From assembly GCA_003167015.1 (NCBI GenBank), contig PMUF01000110.1, positions 3,199-18,447 on the forward strand: a DNA stretch of 15,249 nucleotides, given 5' to 3'. This document shows, in pieces, positions 12,829-15,249 of this stretch (its first letter is position 1; each line of letters opens with the position of its first letter). Both the position numbers and the translations under genes were made by a program. Below the pieces are notes generated by a model. It was not told the origin of the DNA. It made no database searches and worked only from the letters and a program-made list of their open reading frames with translations. Source of the stretch: Chitinophagaceae bacterium (GTDB lineage: Bacteria; Bacteroidota; Bacteroidia; Chitinophagales; Chitinophagaceae).

Positions 12829-15249
12829 TATAATCCCATTTTTAATCCCACCAGGAATGACCTCGCTGAAGGATAGGAGCCATAGTCCGTATTCAAACTG
12901 AGATTATTGGCATTCGTATTGTTCCCATAAGAATTGACCTCGGGGTCAAATCCGATATAATGAGTCAGCGTGACCAGGTTCTGACCGGTGACATACAGTA
13001 ACAACGATTTGATGGTCTTATGCGCGGGTACGTCGATGTTGTAGGACAGCGATACCGTTTTGACCCGCAGATAGCTGCCGTCTTCGATCACATCGCTGGT
13101 AATACCCGTACTCCTCCTTAAAGTGCTGCTAACCCTTGGCAGGGTATTGCTCGTGCCGGGACCGGTCCAGCTGTGGACAACCGATGACAGCTTGTTGTCG
13201 GTCGAAAAACCGTTTTGAATGTCATACAGGTTTTCATTCAAAATATTATCCCCGTACACACCCTGGATAAACGCGGATAAACTGAATCGCCGATAGCGGA
13301 GATTATTGCTAAAGCCATAGACGAACTTGGGCAGCGCATGACCAATGATCACCCTGTCGGCCCCCGTAATACTGCTATCGTGATTTTCATCGACATAGAT
13401 CGGATCACCCGGGTTGACCACCGGGCTCTTCTGACCCGACGCCTTGATCTGTTCTTCATTTTGCCAGATACCGGCAAACTTATAGCCATAGAACGACCCG
13501 ATCGGTTGTCCCACCTGCAGGATCGTCGTCGGCTGCCCGCCTCCCGTAAAAATGCTCGTGCTCGAATTACCCGCCAGGAGATCATTGGTCCCGTTCAGGT
13601 TCAACACCTTGTTCCTGTTGGACGAGAAATCCCCAAAAACCCGCCAGCTAAAGTCCTTCCGGTCGATCACCAGGAAATCCAACCCGATGTCGATCCCCTT
13701 ATTTCCTACACTTCCGGCATTGATCAGCTCGCTCGAGAAACCCGAGGTGGTGGGCACAAATTCATTGAACAATAGTTTGGTTGTTTTTTTGCTGTATACA
13801 TCGACGGTCCCGGTCAACCGGTTACTGAACAAGCCAAAATCGAGGCCCAGATCCGTGGAGGCCGTCTGTTCCCAGCTCAGGTTCGGGTTCGGGATATTAT
13901 TGATCGCGACACCGACCACCCGGACATTATCCAGCGTATAGCTGGTTGACGTGTATTGCGGAATGGATTGGTAATCGCCGATCTCCTGATTACCGGTCAC
14001 GCCATAACCGACCCTTAGCTTTAGATCGCTAAAGAAATTCATATTCCGGATAAAGCTTTCATCGATCAGCCGCCATGCCACCGCTCCCGAAGGGAAATAA
14101 CCCCACTTATTGCCGACGCCAAAACGCGACGATCCGTCAGCACGCATGGTCGCCGTAAAAAGATATTTTTCAAAAAGCCGGTAATTCACCCGCCCGAAAT
14201 AAGAAGCCAACGTATTTTTTTCCTCACTGCTGGACGGCACCAGCGGCGTGGAACCGATGCTCAGGTTATTCGTCCCCAGGTCATTGGTAAAGAACCCATC
14301 CGCCGCACCGCCCAACGTACCCTGCTCAAATACCTGCCAGGAGAAACCGCCTACCGCATTGATGACATTATTGGCATTGATCTTTTTATCATAGGTCAGC
14401 GTATTTTCATTGACCCAGCTATAACTGGTATTTGCGTTTTTGACCGCATTCCCGGTAGAGGTATTTTGTGTGCTCAGATACAGGTAAGAAGGCGTATAGA
14501 AATCCAGTGTCGTATATTCAACATCCGCCCCTACGAGTGCCTTATATTTCAGTCCTTTGATAAACTCGTATTCTACGTATGCATCGGTGAGCATCCGGAA
14601 ATTATTGGTCTTGTTCGTAGTGCTCAGCGCATAGGCGACCGGGTTGCCCGCCAGGTCCACATATGGAGCAGGTCCGGTGGTATAGGTATAGGCCCCCGTG
14701 CTGTCCTTGATGGGCAGCGCCGGATTAAAGCGCAAAGCGTCGTACATCGTTCCGCCCGCAGCCCCCCCGTTCGTGTTCACCAATGCCTGGTTCTGGCTGG
14801 AAAAGGCCAGCTGCGAGGCCAGCCCCATCCTTACCTTCGGGCTGATCGTCTTGTCAAAATTAAAGCGTAGCGATCCCCTTTTAAACCAGGAATTGATCAC
14901 GATGCCTTCCTGGTCGAAATAATTCCCGCTGAGATTGTACCGGCTATCCGTCGTGCCGCCGTTTAAAGAGAGTTGGTAGCTTTGGATCGGCGCCGTTCTC
15001 AGCACCGCCTTTTCCCAATTCGTCCCCTTACCCAAACCGCTTATCTGGGCGGACGTATAGGGCAGGGCGGTCGTAACACCTGTCAACTGGTTGTTTTGCG
15101 CCGTCACCGAATCGAGATAAGTGGCAAACTGGTTCGCATCCATCATATGATACAATTTGCTGACGCTCTGGAGCCCGTAATAGGTCTCGAAATTCACCGC
15201 TGTTGCCCCGGCCCGGCCCTTTTTCGTGATGATCAGGACCACGCCATTC
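12828..15249 (-). CDS. susC: SusC/RagA family TonB-dependent transporter, 5' end missing
   Basis: About 806 C-terminal residues of an outer-membrane TonB-dependent receptor; the gene runs off the right edge. The visible part begins at the end of the plug domain (NGVVLIITKKGRAG) and continues through the whole 22-strand barrel with SusC-typical segments: NGGTTDSRYNLSGNYF, FGRVNYRLFEKYLFTATMRADG, GAVAWRLIDESFI, LRVGYGVTGNQEIGDY, ELINAGSVGNKGIDIGLDF, GSFYGYKFAGIWQ and the final ARSFLVGLKMGL. The missing part should hold the signal peptide, carboxypeptidase-like domain, TonB box and most of the plug. It imports oligomers, with SusD as lid, powered by TonB-ExbBD. It is the first visible gene of the operon. 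The open frame is uninterrupted, so there is no sign of a pseudogene. Confidence 0.95.
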   Translation of the reverse strand, partial: NGVVLIITKKGRAGATAVNFETYYGLQSVSKLYHMMDANQFATYLDSVTAQNNQLTGVTTALPYTSAQISGLGKGTNWEKAVLRTAPIQSYQLSLNGGTTDSRYNLSGNYFDQEGIVINSWFKRGSLRFNFDKTISPKVRMGLASQLAFSSQNQALVNTNGGAAGGTMYDALRFNPALPIKDSTGAYTYTTGPAPYVDLAGNPVAYALSTTNKTNNFRMLTDAYVEYEFIKGLKYKALVGADVEYTTLDFYTPSYLYLSTQNTSTGNAVKNANTSYSWVNENTLTYDKKINANNVINAVGGFSWQVFEQGTLGGAADGFFTNDLGTNNLSIGSTPLVPSSSEEKNTLASYFGRVNYRLFEKYLFTATMRADGSSRFGVGNKWGYFPSGAVAWRLIDESFIRNMNFFSDLKLRVGYGVTGNQEIGDYQSIPQYTSTSYTLDNVRVVGVAINNIPNPNLSWEQTASTDLGLDFGLFSNRLTGTVDVYSKKTTKLLFNEFVPTTSGFSSELINAGSVGNKGIDIGLDFLVIDRKDFSWRVFGDFSSNRNKVLNLNGTNDLLAGNSSTSIFTGGGQPTTILQVGQPIGSFYGYKFAGIWQNEEQIKASGQKSPVVNPGDPIYVDENHDSSITGADRVIIGHALPKFVYGFSNNLRYRRFSLSAFIQGVYGDNILNENLYDIQNGFSTDNKLSSVVHSWTGPGTSNTLPRVSSTLRRSTGITSDVIEDGSYLRVKTVSLSYNIDVPAHKTIKSLLLYVTGQNLVTLTHYIGFDPEVNSYGNNTNANNLSLNTDYGSYPSARSFLVGLKMGL

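Noticed and set aside
1..15249. CRISPR array, tRNA, rRNA, transposase or phage genes
   Set aside because: No evenly spaced repeats of array type, no cloverleaf or rRNA segments, and no transposase or phage protein motifs were seen on either strand.

Overview
The window looks like chromosomal DNA of a Bacteroidota bacterium, most likely of the Chitinophagaceae (inference). The grounds are a SusC/SusD pair, several lipoproteins with short Bacteroidota-style signal peptides, candidate promoters of the TTG / TAnnTTTG type, and protein flavours (DoxX, DUF1232, FUSC, KdgF-type cupin) typical of Chitinophaga-like genomes. Coding density is high. There is no phage, insertion sequence, CRISPR array, tRNA or rRNA.

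Left part (1-6116). The minus strand carries the first 37 codons of an RND efflux permease, cut by the window edge. Upstream of it are a small secreted or membrane-anchored protein of unknown function (216-620), a lipoprotein dienelactone hydrolase (699-1550) and a quinoprotein dehydrogenase with an inserted cytochrome c domain (1618-3774). A DoxX membrane protein (3825-4229, plus) diverges from the dehydrogenase. It converges on, and overlaps by 90 bp, a FUSC-type membrane protein (4140-4679, minus). That gene lies 3 bp behind a lipoprotein made of a fibronectin III domain and an eight-unit PQQ-like beta-propeller (4683-6116), so the two probably form an operon driven by a good promoter near 6252-6281.

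Middle (6117-9742). A DUF1232 membrane protein (6334-6735, plus) is followed by about 400 bp without a gene. This gap holds degenerate AATCC-type repeats and one strong plus-strand terminator at 7023-7055. Then come a secreted START-domain protein (7144-7755, plus), a convergent four-helix membrane metallophosphoesterase (7782-9044, minus) and a cold-shock-domain protein (9278-9724, plus) with a long structured leader.

Right part (9743-15249). One minus-strand operon reads SusC, SusD, KdgF-like cupin, alginate-lyase-family protein. This is the end of a polysaccharide utilisation locus for a uronic-acid polymer such as alginate or a pectin-like glycan. SusC/SusD would bind and import oligomers, the lyase would cut the chain by beta-elimination, and the cupin would convert the unsaturated monouronate product to its open keto form. 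The N-terminal part of SusC and any further genes lie beyond the right edge.

I see no clearly novel system. The points most worth a second look are the SusCD-KdgF-lyase operon of uncertain substrate, the 90-bp convergent gene overlap, the propeller/FUSC operon, the terminated gene-free stretch at 6736-7055, and the possibly leaderless small gene at 216-620.
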